Shown in pieces: positions 22,782 through 32,760 of a stretch of 64,000 nucleotides of DNA. Within the stretch, counting starts at the first letter, position 1, and each line of letters opens with the position of its first letter. The notes under the pieces are model-generated. The model was not told the DNA's origin. It ran no database searches and worked only from the letters and a program-made list of their open reading frames with translations. The stretch comes from Posidonia oceanica. Taxonomy: Eukaryota; Streptophyta; Magnoliopsida; Alismatales; Posidoniaceae. Made by a program: the position numbers and the translations under genes. The stretch lies in assembly GCA_037176725.1 (NCBI GenBank), contig JAZBRS010000035.1, positions 49,362,001 through 49,426,000 of the forward strand, written 5' to 3'.

Positions 22782-24083
22782 TACTAGACTCCGGCTTTCG
22801 CCTTCGCTTTCCCTCGCTTGGGATTTGCTTTCTTTGTTTGCCTTTTGTGCCTTCTTTGCCTGTTTTGCTCGCTTTTCTGTGCAAGCTCCTAGCAAGTCGC
22901 CTCGTGGCTACTCTGCTTAGGTTTTTGCACCTCTTGCCTCGGTTCGCGCTCTGTTTTGCTTTGCTTTGCCTTGGCTGCTTGTTTACTTACTTATTTCCTT
23001 GCCTCTGTTCCTATTTGCTTTACAGCTTACCTGTCTTTACTTTCCTTGTCATATTTGCTTATTATTGCTTTATTTCCCGCATAATGCATGACTACATACT
23101 TGTTTGGCAACAATACATGCCTTTTGAATGATGAATGTTTTCTTTTGCACGTTTGCTATGTCACTACACATGCACATACTCTGTATATATGCATTTTGTC
23201 CTGATGAATGCTTTCCCTTCACCATCATGCTCACGAACACTCGCACATGCCATGCACTTGCCTTTTGCTTTGTTGTATGTTGATTGCTTGCCATGATTGA
23301 TTGATTTTCTTCCCTTTCGCACAATGCCATGCCCAGGATAGTAGAGACTGATTGCTTTTTCTGTGGTTAATTAAAAACGGCAAGTAAAAATAAGATCTAA
23401 GGTAACTAGAGCCATCAACACACTTCCACCCTCTTGGAGTTAATAAAATACGCAAGATAAAAAACTCTAATCATTCGCATGAAGCATCATATAGGGCATG
23501 CATCTTCTCATCTGAGTCCACCTATCAGTTTGCGAAGGATGGTCCCGGCCTCTCACCCCGATGCTTTGGCATGGTGTGAGTCGGTCGGTCTGTCCCCCCT
23601 TGTCCGGGGTTGTGTCGGTGTTAGTGGAGGGTACTTCCTACGCTTAGGCGAGGTTGAGGCCACCAACGCACCACCCTGTCATTACCTGAGCTTTGGGCCG
23701 GGAGTTAGACAGGGGGCCTACTTTTCTGACTTGAGTCGGTGACCCGTACACTTGTGGATATCCAGAGTAGACTACCTATTAGGAAACACTAGATTGGTGA
23801 GAGAGAGAGCATGCTAGAAAGCATACATGTCATTCATGCCATAACTTAATGCATTTTGCATTTCTTCTTTTTTAACCCTAGTTTTCTGTTGTGCCTTTAA
23901 CAGAGTTCAGTAAGCGATCTCCTTAGCCGGAGCTCGGGTTCCTCCCCTTGCTGACATCTCTGCTAAGACACCTGTGCTCGACCATCTTTTTCTGAGCTAC
24001 TCGCCTTTGCGAGCATAGCTCCTCGTAGAGCCCGTCCGCCTTTCCCTTGTCGCAGCCCCATTTGGACTCGCTCTCGGTCAGCA
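22782..24083 (+). other. T3 untranslated leader
   Basis: The leader is C/T-rich at first, then the block conserved with T1 and T2 from about 23340. It contains the short ORF at 23479-23742 and a pyrimidine-rich acceptor-like CAG at 23901-23903. It has no other supported feature. Confidence 0.75.
23479..23742 (+). CDS. short conserved leader ORF (87 aa), T3 copy
   Basis: This is an ATG-initiated 87-codon frame equal in length to the T1 copy and starting with the same 20 residues. No domain is recognised. It lies about 340 bases before the gag ATG and would be an upstream ORF on an unspliced mRNA, but it would be removed by the proposed leader intron. It may be a by-product of a conserved RNA segment. 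Confidence 0.35.
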   Translation: MKHHIGHASSHLSPPISLRRMVPASHPDALAWCESVGLSPLVRGCVGVSGGYFLRLGEVEATNAPPCHYLSFGPGVRQGAYFSDLSR

Positions 24084-24380
24084 ATGGCCCAGCGCACCGT
24101 CGAACCCCCTCTTGCCCTTGCCTCGGAGGTGGTTTCCGCTCCGGCCCCTCCGGCTCCCGTTTCTAACCCCTCTGTGCCCTCTGTAACGCCAGGATTTTCT
24201 CCTCTGTCGTCTGGGGCACCCCAGTTTGCTGTGGGACAGTGGCAGACACTCGCTCCTCCTGATCCGGTCGCCAAGTCTATCTTGATGGCCACTTCTCGTG
24301 TTCTGGAGGCACCATTGACCCCACCTTCTCAGGGATTTGTCACTTTTGACCCCCTTCTGCTGCGGCGACTATCGCCCTAG
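24084..24380 (+). pseudogene. T3 N-terminal gag piece, frameshifted
   Basis: It starts at the conserved ATG (GCAATGGCCCAGC). The Pro/Ala-rich N-terminal part of the Gag polyprotein has no recognised fold. A small deletion near 24345-24350 relative to T1 and T2 shifts the frame, so translation ends at 24380. The original frame reaches an amber at 24509-24511 that T1 also has. The main Gag domain follows in the frame open from 24512. Confidence 0.7.
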
Positions 24381-24646
24381 GACACCAATCTCCTGGACAG
24401 TCCAGATCTCTTGGCTCTGGCTCCTCGCCGGCACTGCAATTCAGTGTCCCCACCGACGGGACACCTGAAGAGCAGTACCAGCAACTGATGGACACTATCC
24501 AGCGGTTGTAGGGTATAGCTCTATCAGTCCGCCCTCCTTCCCCTCCTGTTGTTCCTGAGGTTCCTGTGCGGCCTGCTCTCGCACATCTTGCATTGCACTC
24601 TGCACTTCCGCCTAGACCGTCGTCTCAACTGCTCACGGTTCCGACG

Positions 24647-27600
24647 ATGGGGGCATGTATCCCGCCTCTTGCATCTGCACCACATCACACACAGCATGCA
24701 CCTCCGCCACCTGGTGGCCAGTCATTCGGACTGGTGGGAGCACAGTATCTCGCAGGCCCGTCCCCCGGCACCGCCCCGGTATGGCCGCTGATGCTCCATC
24801 ATCCTGCACCCACCACACAGCATACCATCTATCCTCCCCCTTTGCATCAGGCTCAAAATTCCACATGCATCCCTCCTTGCACTCCACCACAGCACGGGTA
24901 TGCCGGCCATCACCTTGCGTCACCAGGCGATGTGATGGTGGATCCGGAGGAGCACCTCGGTGCGACCCAATCGGCATACGTGGTCCCTGCCCCCGCTGCC
25001 CCATCACCTGTAGCAGCTATTCCAGACCCCATCAACAACAGGATGGATGTTCTAGAGAAGGCACTGCGTCTAGTGCAGGGCACGGACCACCAGACCTACC
25101 AATTCCGAGACCTCTGCTGTTTCCCAGAGGCGGTACTCCCCCCAAAGTTCAAAATACCGGACTTTGAGAAGTATGATGGTAGGGGCTGCCCCATAGCCCA
25201 TCTGAAGGCGTACTGCGGTGATCTCGCCCAACTCCAGGCGGACGAGAGGTTGCTGATCCGCCTATTCCAGAAAAGTTTGTCTGGTCCGGCCCTCAAGTGG
25301 TTCACCTCGCTTGACATGGCTATGATCAAGACTTGGAACGACCTAAGCCAGGCGTTCTTGGAACAATACTCCTTCAACCTCGATCTGGTCCCGAAGCGCG
25401 CAGACTTGATCGCAACCAAGCAGAATCCGGGTGAGCCGTTCGGGGAGTACGTCGGCCGCTGGCGTGCCCTTGCCTTACAAGTTCGAGATAGGCCCTCTGA
25501 CGAGGAGTCTATCGAGATCATCATAAAAGGGGCACAGCTATCTATCGGAGCTTTGCTTAACATCCAACCTGTCACGACCTTCACTGCTTTGATCCGAGCT
25601 GGCACTCGCGTAGAGAGTTCGTTGCAGAGTGGCAACTTCCCCGCACTCTCTGTGCTTGCCAGGCAGGCCCCCGCCAGCAACAACGATAGCAGCAGCAGTG
25701 CCATCAACAACAACAGCAGCCTCAACAACAATCGTCCCAAGAGGAAGGATCCGTCGAAGCCCGTTGTCGCGTACGTCGACTCCCCTGTTGCGCCCGTTCG
25801 TCTGGCGTCCCGGCCTGCCCCTCCTCAGATCTATTACGCACCTGCACCTAGGGCACACCCCACACCACAAATCACTACCACCGCTCGACCGGTCTACCCT
25901 ACCGCACCGGTTCAGCAAGGAAAATTCCAGAGGTCGAGACGGCCACCCACGGAGAAGCGGAAGTTCGCCCCACTGGTGGAACCGCTCACTGCCGTCCTTC
26001 CGAAGGTTGCGTCGCTCCTGAAATTTCCAGAGGTTCGCCCGCCACCAAACCCACTACCGCATTGGTTTAAGGCGAACCTTTTCTGCGATTTTCATCGAAG
26101 CGTCGGGCATTCGACTGATAGTTGCTTCACTCTCCGGAACGCTATCCAGGATTTGATCGAATCGGGAACGATTGTGATCGACACGCACAAGGCATCCACT
26201 TCTGCACCATCTCATGCACCTGCATCAGCATCTATCCCAGCTAATGTTGTCCGCCGACCCCTACTGGAGCACTCCTATTCAGGAGGCACAGGGACCTCAG
26301 GAGTCCACTCCTTGTTTCCTTCTGGGTCTCTCACATCTGTGGTAGATCCTTCCGAGCTTATCCATGATATCTCTACTCCGTTTCCAGTCTCTCTTTATCT
26401 TGCAGCTATCGCCGGTTCCGAGTCGGGCGTTCATATGATCCGACCGTGCACCAGGCCGGAGCGTTCGTCTACGTCAGCCACCATGCTTTCCCGGGCCCAA
26501 GCCCCAGCACACCTGCTAGGTAACCCTCAGCCAGTATCCCCAATACATCTCCTAGCCAGGCCTCAGCCAGAGTTTCCCATACACCTGTTAGCAAGACCTC
26601 AATCCCCACCTAGCTTACCTTCCCAGCTATCCTCCTATCCATGCCCTCCTCAGCCTGTAGCCCCTCTCGTGCTCGCAGCACGTGCTCCCGTGGTTATTAA
26701 CCTAACCCGGGATACCCATCGCGTACCTTACAGCTACGCCACGGAAATGTGTGCGGAAGTGACGCGATCGGGGAGGGTCTACAGACCTCCAGCACCAGTA
26801 GCTAGGCCTAGTCACCTAGAACCTGCAACACTCCTGCCCTTAGTCCAGCCTGCAGCCCTACTACCTTCAGGCCAGCCTCTTGAACCCACCATAGTTGAAC
26901 CTATTCCTAAAACCGTACCACCTACTACCAAGAAATGCCAACCTAAAGCCGATATCACTTCCCAGCTCAAAAAGGTTAAAGCCGACATATCCATCTGGGA
27001 CCTGATACACACTTCTGCCGAACACCGCGAGGCCTTCCTCCACGTGTTCCAAGCCGCCCGTGTATCCCAAGCCATAGAACCTGCCGCCTTGGAAAGCATG
27101 GTCGGAATGATCGCAGAGCCCCAGGTCATCACTTTCACGAGTGATGAGTTGCCTCCGGCGGGGATTAATCACAACCAACCCTTGTTCGTCACGGTACAAT
27201 TCAAGAACTTTCGCATTCCCCTTGCACTGGTCGATAATGGGTCAGGCCTTAACGTCTGTCCCTTGCGAACAGCAACCAAGCTCGGATTCAAGGCCGAGGA
27301 CATTACTCCGGCTGTAAAGGGAATGACAGCTTTTGACAATACTCACCATGACGCTCTAGGGATTCTGATTATTCCTCTGACCATTGGTCTGGTCACATTC
27401 GATGTGGAATTCTACGTCGTCGACTTGGAACCTAACTTCAACTTTCTGCTTGGGCGCCCTTGGCTCCACAAGCATCAGGTTATCCCCTCGACCCTCCATC
27501 GCATGATCAAGTTCCGCCGAGGTGACGATGTTATCGTTGTCATGGCGGAGAATTTTGAGAAGGAGCGGATTGAAGCGGTTTCCTCTGTCTCTTCACGGAC

Positions 27601-29323
27601 TGTCCCCTTTGACCCTGAACTCTCGAATGCCTTATACCGCGTTAATCGGTGCGAGCCGGTTAACTTTTTACCAGATCTCGAATGCGTCAACTCCTTGGCC
27701 GTTCACAACAACCCTTTTCAGATGGTCGAGAACGTCTGTCACAGGTGGGGCTACGTCAAAGGAACACTGCTCGGGCGGTACGGCCAGGGAATCGCTGAAC
27801 CCATCACAGCGGAAGAACGAAGAGACAACGAGGGTCTAGGGTACGACCCTCACACTGATAAAGGCAAGCGCCCGCAAGCGAAGAAGCAGAGAATGATCAT
27901 ACCTCGGAGTTTGGCTAACTTTACAAGTGCAGGTATCCTGGGTTCAAGCGCCGTTCAAGCCATAATGCCGTCGGAGCCATGTCGAACCTCTCCATCCCTG
28001 GAGAAGGACTGGGTCTGCGTTGAGGACTACTACTCCGATGAGGAACAGTCTAGCACAGTAGGGGCAGTTCAGACTTGCAGCGAAAGCCAGCCCAATTCAA
28101 CAGCACATCAGTCGATTTATCTGGCCTTTCCTTCCACAGATCATGAAGCAGCAGATTTGGCAGAACACTTGGCAGATTTGACAGTCTTTGATTCTCCTGC
28201 AGTCATGTCAGCACCATCAGCACCAACTCAAGCACAGTCAGTCAGTCCGCATGCAACCGTTGTCACATCAGTGCAACTACCACCCTCTCAGGAGGGTCAA
28301 TCGCTGAGTCCAGTCAGCAGCATAGCCCAGCCCTTTTCAGAAGCCGCATCTCAAGCAATGCAGCCAGCCCAATCAGTCACGCTTTCTCTTGCCGTAGACC
28401 GGCAACTTTCATGGCAAGATCCTATGACATCAGAGGCCGCGCTCTCATCATCATCACCAGTCACGGAGAACCAACTGAGCATCACGGTCTCCCGGCCCTC
28501 GGACCTTCAAGAGAACACCTCTGCCCATCCTCTGACAGCAGCAGTCACTCTGGCAGCATATCCATCTGCAATCCCTCTGACTAGACCATCTGGGTCTCCC
28601 TCGCCGGGGCTGTCGCAATCAGGTGTGCCCATGAGTCAGAACATACAAGTACCAGAGACAGTAATCCATCTCGCAGCCGAGCCAGTGCCACAGGCCCCCG
28701 GCGCCTACTATGTTGATTCACCTCCAGATGAGGAAGAAGAAGGGGTGATAGAAGCCCAGGTCGATTCGTGGATGTCTGATTTGGAGCTACTTTACCAGGA
28801 ACAGCTCGAATCCATAGCAGAAGACTTGGCACAACACCAAGCCGCAGAAAGGAAGGGAAAAGCCGTGGTTACGGATCACCCTCTACGAGAGGGCCCCACC
28901 TCCATCATGGCCCTGGAAGAAAACTCAAGAATGCCGGACTCCTCTAGACCCGATGAGCTCATCACCATTCAGCCCGAAGGTGGATCTAGTTGGCTTGTAC
29001 AGCACATGCCTCATTCGGGCAGGATAGCAAAGGGCGGCAGTATCCAAGTCAACTGCCAGTCCGATATGCCCTCCACAAGCATGTTAGCAGATTCAGAAGA
29101 AGAGACACCAGTAGATCACACAACCACGGCAACAGAACAGAAAGCAGAATCAGTGACAGAGTTGTCAGAAGTTTCAGTGGCAAAGTCATCAGCAGTATCA
29201 GTTGCGGAGTCGGCAAGGCTTTCAGTAGTATCAGCAGAACATGCAGCAGTATCATCAGCAACAGAGCAGACGGGAGAAGTTATCAGAATAAAGGCCGCGC
29301 GCCAAGGATGCAGAAACTCTTGA
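24647..29323 (+). CDS. T3 Gag-protease polyprotein (about 1558 aa), pol-less
   Basis: The frame is open from 24512, and 24647 is the first in-frame ATG. The retrotransposon gag core is at about residues 164-330 (PPKFKIPDFEKYDGRG, then LSQAFLEQYSFNLDLVPK). A zinc knuckle of C-x2-H-x4-H-x4-C form is at residues 480-493. A retropepsin-like protease with D-N-G-S is at 863-866. It is followed by a Ser/Gln/Glu-rich linker with an acidic YYVDSPPDEEEE stretch. Gag would form the particle and the protease would cleave it. In T2 the same frame continues into RT; here it stops at TGA 29321-29323, exactly at the deletion junction. No stop interrupts about 4.7 kb, unlike T1. Whether it is made from the 24084 start is unclear because of the upstream frameshift and amber. 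Confidence 0.85.
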   Translation: MGACIPPLASAPHHTQHAPPPPGGQSFGLVGAQYLAGPSPGTAPVWPLMLHHPAPTTQHTIYPPPLHQAQNSTCIPPCTPPQHGYAGHHLASPGDVMVDPEEHLGATQSAYVVPAPAAPSPVAAIPDPINNRMDVLEKALRLVQGTDHQTYQFRDLCCFPEAVLPPKFKIPDFEKYDGRGCPIAHLKAYCGDLAQLQADERLLIRLFQKSLSGPALKWFTSLDMAMIKTWNDLSQAFLEQYSFNLDLVPKRADLIATKQNPGEPFGEYVGRWRALALQVRDRPSDEESIEIIIKGAQLSIGALLNIQPVTTFTALIRAGTRVESSLQSGNFPALSVLARQAPASNNDSSSSAINNNSSLNNNRPKRKDPSKPVVAYVDSPVAPVRLASRPAPPQIYYAPAPRAHPTPQITTTARPVYPTAPVQQGKFQRSRRPPTEKRKFAPLVEPLTAVLPKVASLLKFPEVRPPPNPLPHWFKANLFCDFHRSVGHSTDSCFTLRNAIQDLIESGTIVIDTHKASTSAPSHAPASASIPANVVRRPLLEHSYSGGTGTSGVHSLFPSGSLTSVVDPSELIHDISTPFPVSLYLAAIAGSESGVHMIRPCTRPERSSTSATMLSRAQAPAHLLGNPQPVSPIHLLARPQPEFPIHLLARPQSPPSLPSQLSSYPCPPQPVAPLVLAARAPVVINLTRDTHRVPYSYATEMCAEVTRSGRVYRPPAPVARPSHLEPATLLPLVQPAALLPSGQPLEPTIVEPIPKTVPPTTKKCQPKADITSQLKKVKADISIWDLIHTSAEHREAFLHVFQAARVSQAIEPAALESMVGMIAEPQVITFTSDELPPAGINHNQPLFVTVQFKNFRIPLALVDNGSGLNVCPLRTATKLGFKAEDITPAVKGMTAFDNTHHDALGILIIPLTIGLVTFDVEFYVVDLEPNFNFLLGRPWLHKHQVIPSTLHRMIKFRRGDDVIVVMAENFEKERIEAVSSVSSRTVPFDPELSNALYRVNRCEPVNFLPDLECVNSLAVHNNPFQMVENVCHRWGYVKGTLLGRYGQGIAEPITAEERRDNEGLGYDPHTDKGKRPQAKKQRMIIPRSLANFTSAGILGSSAVQAIMPSEPCRTSPSLEKDWVCVEDYYSDEEQSSTVGAVQTCSESQPNSTAHQSIYLAFPSTDHEAADLAEHLADLTVFDSPAVMSAPSAPTQAQSVSPHATVVTSVQLPPSQEGQSLSPVSSIAQPFSEAASQAMQPAQSVTLSLAVDRQLSWQDPMTSEAALSSSSPVTENQLSITVSRPSDLQENTSAHPLTAAVTLAAYPSAIPLTRPSGSPSPGLSQSGVPMSQNIQVPETVIHLAAEPVPQAPGAYYVDSPPDEEEEGVIEAQVDSWMSDLELLYQEQLESIAEDLAQHQAAERKGKAVVTDHPLREGPTSIMALEENSRMPDSSRPDELITIQPEGGSSWLVQHMPHSGRIAKGGSIQVNCQSDMPSTSMLADSEEETPVDHTTTATEQKAESVTELSEVSVAKSSAVSVAESARLSVVSAEHAAVSSATEQTGEVIRIKAARQGCRNS

Positions 29324-29330
29324 GGACATG
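29311..29330 (+). other. internal deletion junction removing RT, RNases H and integrase
   Basis: The sequence passes from the end of the protease-RT linker (homologous to T2 about 46800) straight into the last codons of integrase (homologous to T2 50236). About 3.4 kb is absent. Both parental sides have ACTC at the join, so a 4-base microhomology is likely. That fits template switching during reverse transcription or end-joining. Confidence 0.88.
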
Positions 29331-29390
29331 GACCAGGTCAAGCAGTCTGAGCCGGTTAACATGTGCTACCTCAAGAAGTACTATCAGTAG
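29324..29390 (+). pseudogene. T3 integrase C-terminal remnant
   Basis: Some twenty codons (EDMDQVKQSEPVNMCYLKKY) match the extreme C-terminus of the T2 integrase reading frame and end at the same TAG (29388-29390). They are out of frame with the Gag-protease ORF, which has already stopped. Confidence 0.8.
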
Positions 29391-30676
29391 TCGGGAGTAG
29401 CCATTGCGGATCCTTCCTCCCGCTTGTCATATCTTCACCACTCGCATGTCTTTGCATCTCTATTCGCTCTATCTCCTCCATACTTTACTTCATCCCATTT
29501 CCTACATTCCCTGACATTGCAGCACTCCTGTGCATCCCTGCTCATCCCGTTCACATTCCTCATCAAATCATGCATTGCATGGATGCCCGGTGATGAAAAC
29601 CGGAGGTGCTTGCCTGCTGCGAAAGGAGTCTCCCGACTTCACCTGATACTACTTAGATGTCTTGGCTAGTGAGGGAGCCACTACTCAATGAGAGCGGGCG
29701 AAATGCCCAAACCCCTAAGGACTTACACCTTTAGAAGAGTGCTAGGTATTAGTCAGAAAGCAATACATATTTCAGCCTAGATGCGCAAGAAAAGAGAGAA
29801 AGAGAGAGCCAAAAGTCTGTACCCGAAAGACCCTAACACCCACTTCCTCTAGGGAGGGGACAGCGGAAACCTGTAAGCCCAAAAAAAAAAGAGGAAGAAA
29901 AGAAAAAGAAAAAAAGAAGAAAAAGGGAAAGAAAAAGAATGAAAAAAGGAAAAACAAAAAAAAAACAAAAAAACAAAAAAAAAAAACAAAAAGAGAATGA
30001 TAGAAAAGGAAAGGGTGGGGGACAAAGGCTCCATTCCCACAAAAAAAAAGAGAGAAAGAAGAAGAGAATAAAGGCAGGCAGGGTAACCCCGCACCTCTCA
30101 CCTACCCCAAAAAAAGAGTCAAAGTCCGGACCAGGTCCTCCTTATTTCCAAATTGGGAATGAAGAGAGCCCTGCGCACCGACATAAAAAAGAGAGAAGGA
30201 AGAGGTAGGAGCGAGTGTAAGTCCTTGAGAGTTTGGCATGGAGCCCGTCCACTCTACACCACCACCAAACATCACCGACACCCTTTCCTAGAGTGCCACC
30301 AACAAGTCAGGAGTCTGAGTAGAGTCTGGTGAATCAGGGACCGCTCTTTTCATATACAGCAGGCACCAAAGCACCCCGATACTGAGGGCAAACTACACCA
30401 ATCACGCATGCATCTGCATTTTTCCAGTCATCTCCCCCTTTCTGATCATTCTACTCTGCAAAGGCTTACTCCAGCACTGAGGCAGTACTTCCACTCAGCA
30501 CACGTTGGCACCATCAGGCTGCGACAACCCGGGACTCCCGCCAATCCCCGCCGCATCAACAGAATCTCTTTGCTTACATATGTTCAATTGCCATAGTCTG
30601 AATGTTTACTGTTGAGTGTGTTGGATTGCTTTTACCAGGTTCAAAATCTGCTTTCCGATAATAGTCTTGTGCCTAT
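29391..30676 (+). other. T3 spacer between pol end and extra ORF
   Basis: This is untranslated sequence conserved with T2 50310-51637. An A-rich purine tract (about 29880-30060) sits in the middle and gives only low-complexity frames. The 30090-30676 part is unremarkable apart from an acceptor-like pyrimidine/CAG context before the extra ORF. Confidence 0.7.
29880..30060 (+). repeat. A-rich purine tract
   Basis: Nearly pure A/G with long A runs. T2 has the same tract at 50885-51000 in the same place. It could be a central polypurine tract, an A-rich translation or splice element, or decayed poly(A). The sequence does not decide. Confidence 0.6.
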
Positions 30677-31963
30677 ATGAGATCTGATAATCCACAGTCT
30701 TGGCAACAGGTATCTGAAGATTTTGTGACAGCCGTCCGCCTACATTCTGCAATCTGTGCAATGGGTTTCCCCACTCTAGTGACCCCGACACACTGTTCTG
30801 AGATCCTGCGAGAATGGATCGGCAAGCTTACCAAAGATGACTGTGAGAAGCTGCGCCTGTGGGGCATTCCGACCAAGTTGCTAAAGGCTACTGATGTAGA
30901 AGTAAGCCGCCGTCTTCTGTGTGCTGCTGCGCGATTCTGGAAATCGGCACACCACGTCTTATGTTTCGGTAAAACTGAACTGACACCTACACTAGAAGAA
31001 GTGTGTCGGATCTGTGGCTTTTCCAAGATCCTGGGGCCACCCATCTTCATGAGGCGTGACGGATACATCGCAGTCTTGAAACAGCTGACCGGCCTCTCTA
31101 CCCGAAGTTGCCAGCAGAAACTGATTTGCACTAGCGGGCCCATGCCTCTGCTTCGCCTAGCATATTTTGATGATATTGTGGAAAAGCACGCTGAACTCGG
31201 AGACGAGCTGTGGCTCCGAGGGTTTGTTACCCGTTTCCTAGGCGAGCTGGTCTTTACTCATGGCAAGACCACGATGGCTGTCGAGATCACTGAAATAGCA
31301 CTCGCTGTGGTGACTCGCCAGATAGACTTAGCACCGGTTGTCCTGGCAGAAACATACTGCGGACTGGACCGCATCTCACATCGCTGCTGCCACTTCCATG
31401 GTTGCAGAGCACTCATTCAGGTCTGGCTAGCCGCACACACTGAGATGGACCTTCTGCACCCCCAAGTACATGCTTTCGAGGCCTACTGCAACAGCGGCCA
31501 TGCCAAGACAGTCAAGAGCGTCAAGGAAGAACACGAAAGGCTATCAGGACTGACAGATGACACAGTAACCTAGCGCATCATTCCTTCTGCGGCCGAACCA
31601 TTCACTGTCTTCTTCAATGCGCGCGACATGCGGCTAATCGTGCTACCGAGATTCACTGCGTGTGTGGAATACCACCCTATCAGAGTCATGCGCCAGTTCG
31701 GCTTCCAGCAAGACGCCTTTGTCGACAGCACAGCACCTAGGCTCCTTCAAGAATATCCCCTCAGTACAATTGCCCCGACGAAGGAGCTGGCCAATCTGAT
31801 GCAGTATGGCGTGCGGTCAACAGACATCGCAGCTACGAGAGGCATAGGATGTACCCCTGAGTACATCACCCAGGTGCAGGACCTCTGGCCCATCGACGAA
31901 ATCCCGCCAAGCGGTCCCTTGTTCCCTGACTCTAGAAAATCAAAGAAGGCCCGAATCAGCTAG
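30677..31963 (+). pseudogene. T3 extra ORF: DUF7745/plant-mobile-domain-like protein, one internal stop
   Basis: An ATG at 30677 opens 298 codons to TAG 31571-31573; the same frame continues to TAG 31961-31963 (428 codons in all). The Met at 30761 (MGFPTLVTPTH) is the start best conserved with T2. Features that resemble the plant transposon-associated DUF7745 family are LREWIGKLTKDDCEKL, then AARFWKSAHHVLCFGKTELT, TLEEVCRICGFS, FLGELVFTHG, LAPVVLAETYCGLD and ALIQVWLAAH. The family has no known biochemical role. The ORF lies 3' of pol, as in several Tat-lineage elements, and homologues are in T2 and T4. The internal TAG corresponds to TGG in T2, a G to A change in a CTG (CHG) context, so it is probably recent. 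Confidence 0.75.
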
Positions 31964-32339
31964 GGCCATCATGTAGCTGTCACTCTGTCTTCCTTTCAAG
32001 TTGTGCTGTACTTTTTGGCCTGCCACAGGCATGTAACCAACAGTTCTATCAATGCAAAAGCGTTTTGTGCTGGCTGTTCACAGTTCAAAGCTGATTAATG
32101 CATTCCATGCTCCCCGCCGCTCACATCCGGAGGCCCCTGGCCCGACTTGTTGCCCGCGTGACGAAAGTCCTCAGCAAACGACCCAGGCTCCAGGATCTCT
32201 GCGGACCCATGTCGTCAAATCCTGCTACCGGACATCCGCAGCTGAGTCTTCATTGGGCTGGTACCCCAAACTACTCGTCTGACAAACACGTCAGTTTTGT
32301 ACATCCTTCGCCTTTCGATGCCAGGGACGTTTCGACCAA
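31964..32339 (+). other. T3 start of 3' untranslated zone
   Basis: This is non-coding sequence with homology to T2 52976-53409 and T4 62100-62940. One copy of the unit containing CAGCTGAGTC and ACTACTCGTCTGACAAAC is present; it is partly duplicated in T2 and expanded to a 113-base tandem array in T4. No gene is seen. Confidence 0.65.
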
Positions 32340-32384
32340 CCCCTGGTATCATCCTGATACCAGGGGCATCTTTTCAGATGCCCC
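32340..32384 (+). other. pair of mutually exclusive hairpins (T3)
   Basis: Arms CCCCTGGTATCA (32340-32351) and TGATACCAGGGG (32355-32366) form a perfect 12-bp stem with a 3-base loop. GGGGCATC (32363-32370) and GATGCCCC (32377-32384) form a second 8-bp stem that uses the same GGGG. T2 (53410-53450) and T4 (62060-62099) keep both stems with compensating changes. Confidence 0.75.
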
Positions 32385-32419
32385 GCGGTATCTCATCCAT
32401 GTCACCACCTTCCTCTTTG

Positions 32420-32760
32420 CCGGCCGATAAGTCCGATATCTTATCACCTTTTTCAATCAATCAATCTCATCATTATCTCATCCCCTCTTTGCCGGCCGAT
32501 AAGTCCGATATCTTATCACCTTTTTATCAAGCAATCTCATCATTATCTCATCCCCTTCTTTAGCAATCAATCTCATCACTATCTCACCCCCTTCTTTAGC
32601 AATAGCTCTCATCATTACCTCTTCTCCCTTCTTTAGCAATAGCTCTCATCATTATCTCATCCCCTCTTATCAAGCAATCAATCACTCATCAATCAATCAC
32701 TCATCAGTCAATCACTCAGCAATCAATCACTCATCAATCAATCATTCATCAATCAAGCAC
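32420..32760 (+). repeat. T3 short tandem repeats, GATAAG and TCATCAATC types
   Basis: Two copies of the GCCGGCCGATAAG / CTTATC unit (about 32420-32445 and 32493-32520) are followed by CTTTAGCAAT...CTCATCATTATC units (32555-32670) and by a low-complexity TCAATCACTCA stretch to 32760. The middle units are the same family that is expanded to about sixteen 36-base copies in T4. Confidence 0.75.

Noticed and set aside
25096..25740. Reverse-strand 214-codon frame opposite gag (also 5087-5593 in T1 and shorter pieces in T2)
   Set aside because: It is antisense to the conserved gag core and is explained by codon bias of the real frame. No independent start or domain.
29772..30208. Lys-rich and Phe-rich frames in the A-rich tract (also 50598-51092)
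   Set aside because: Simple translations of A/G runs; not conserved as protein between T2 and T3.
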